A model generated the notes under the pieces. That model did not search any database and was not told the origin of the DNA. It saw only the letters and a list, made by a program, of their open reading frames with translations. Source: Treponema sp. (lineage in GTDB: Bacteria; Spirochaetota; Spirochaetia; Treponematales; Treponemataceae). Taken from it: 42,856 bases of DNA. The stretch is from the NCBI GenBank assembly GCA_016287815.1, contig JAEEWW010000013.1, positions 1 through 42,856 on the forward strand, written 5' to 3'. The position numbers and the translations under genes were made by a program. Below are positions 42,733 to 42,856 of this stretch, piece by piece; the stretch's first letter is position 1, and each line of letters starts with the position of its first letter.

Positions 42733-42856
42733 TAATCGTGTCACATCAAAGTAGCTAATCGTGTCGCATCAAAGCACTTAATCGTGTCACGTCAAAGCGC
42801 TTAATCGTGTCACGTCAAAGCACTTAATCGTGTCACGTCAAAGTAGCTAATCGTGT
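42733..42856. repeat. 23-bp direct tandem repeat reaching the right edge
   Basis: Five full units start at 42733, 42756, 42779, 42802 and 42825, with a sixth cut by the window edge at 42848. Each begins TAATCGTGTCRCRTCAAAG, followed by a variable four-base end that alternates between TAGC, CACT and CGCT. There are no unique spacers, so it is not a CRISPR array. Each unit contains the short palindrome CGTG-T-CACG or a close variant. Possible roles are protein-binding iterons or the multi-repeat end of an IS21-like element lying beyond the window. Confidence 0.9.

Noticed and set aside
42733..42856. CRISPR array
   Set aside because: The repeats are directly adjacent with an exact 23-bp period and no unique spacers, and no cas genes are in the window.
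42733..42856. Confident IS21-element end
   Set aside because: The multi-repeat structure fits, but no transposase, IstB-like ATPase or target duplication is visible inside the window.

Overview
This window looks like chromosomal DNA from a treponeme (Spirochaetota). The DNA is AT-rich. It carries a protein of the spirochete-restricted spiro-SPASM type, long outer-membrane-associated TPR/OmpA and SPOR proteins, and a Cap5D/SpsC-like pair followed by a xanthine-dehydrogenase-like trio. From memory, that last order resembles a cluster in Treponema pallidum. Nothing indicates a plasmid or an intact phage. No rRNA or tRNA gene was seen; the only structured RNA gene recognised is tmRNA.

Layout. 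1-4929 (minus): a surface-glycan operon with a spiro-SPASM protein, a GT2-like glycosyltransferase and a cytidylyltransferase/PseG-like/methyltransferase fusion cut by the left edge. 4980-8461 (plus): DNA repair genes xseA, xseB and mutL. 8555-11867: a divergent pair, an exported TPR/OmpA protein (minus) and a membrane TPR protein with an Mrr-like tail (plus). 11889-13961 (plus): a metallophosphoesterase, a ParB-fold protein and a STAS protein. 14140-14489 (minus): ssrA. 14595-16489 (minus): a SPOR-domain protein and a small exported protein. 16647-22766 (plus): five overlapping genes, namely an NDP-sugar dehydratase, a PLP aminotransferase, and three subunits of a xanthine-dehydrogenase-like complex that has lost most cofactor ligands. 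22794-25545 (minus): ruvA, ruvB, queA. 25705-26562 (minus): a phosphodiester-glycosidase-like lipoprotein. 26608-27330 (plus): an ABC ATPase.

27337-39582 is an envelope-transport region built from two parallel cassettes. The first (minus) has two FtsX-type permeases, a LolA-like periplasmic protein and an outer-membrane barrel; the ABC ATPase sits beside it on the other strand. The second (plus) has an RND/MMPL transporter, another LolA-like protein, another barrel and an ArsR-type regulator. A WecA/TagO-like glycosyl-1-phosphate transferase lies between them. Both transporters carry an acidic Phe/Asp-rich low-complexity insert, and both barrels have a similar stretch near the N-terminus. The window ends with lon (minus), a decayed intergenic region and a 23-bp tandem repeat that runs off the right edge.

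The strongest candidates for undescribed biology are the cofactor-degenerate xanthine-dehydrogenase-like trio translationally coupled to sugar-modifying genes, and the paired LolA/barrel cassettes with their shared acidic-aromatic motif. Next are the degenerate radical-SAM (spiro-SPASM) protein and the TPR protein with an Mrr-like domain lacking its catalytic lysine. All calls come from reading the sequence; no database search was run.
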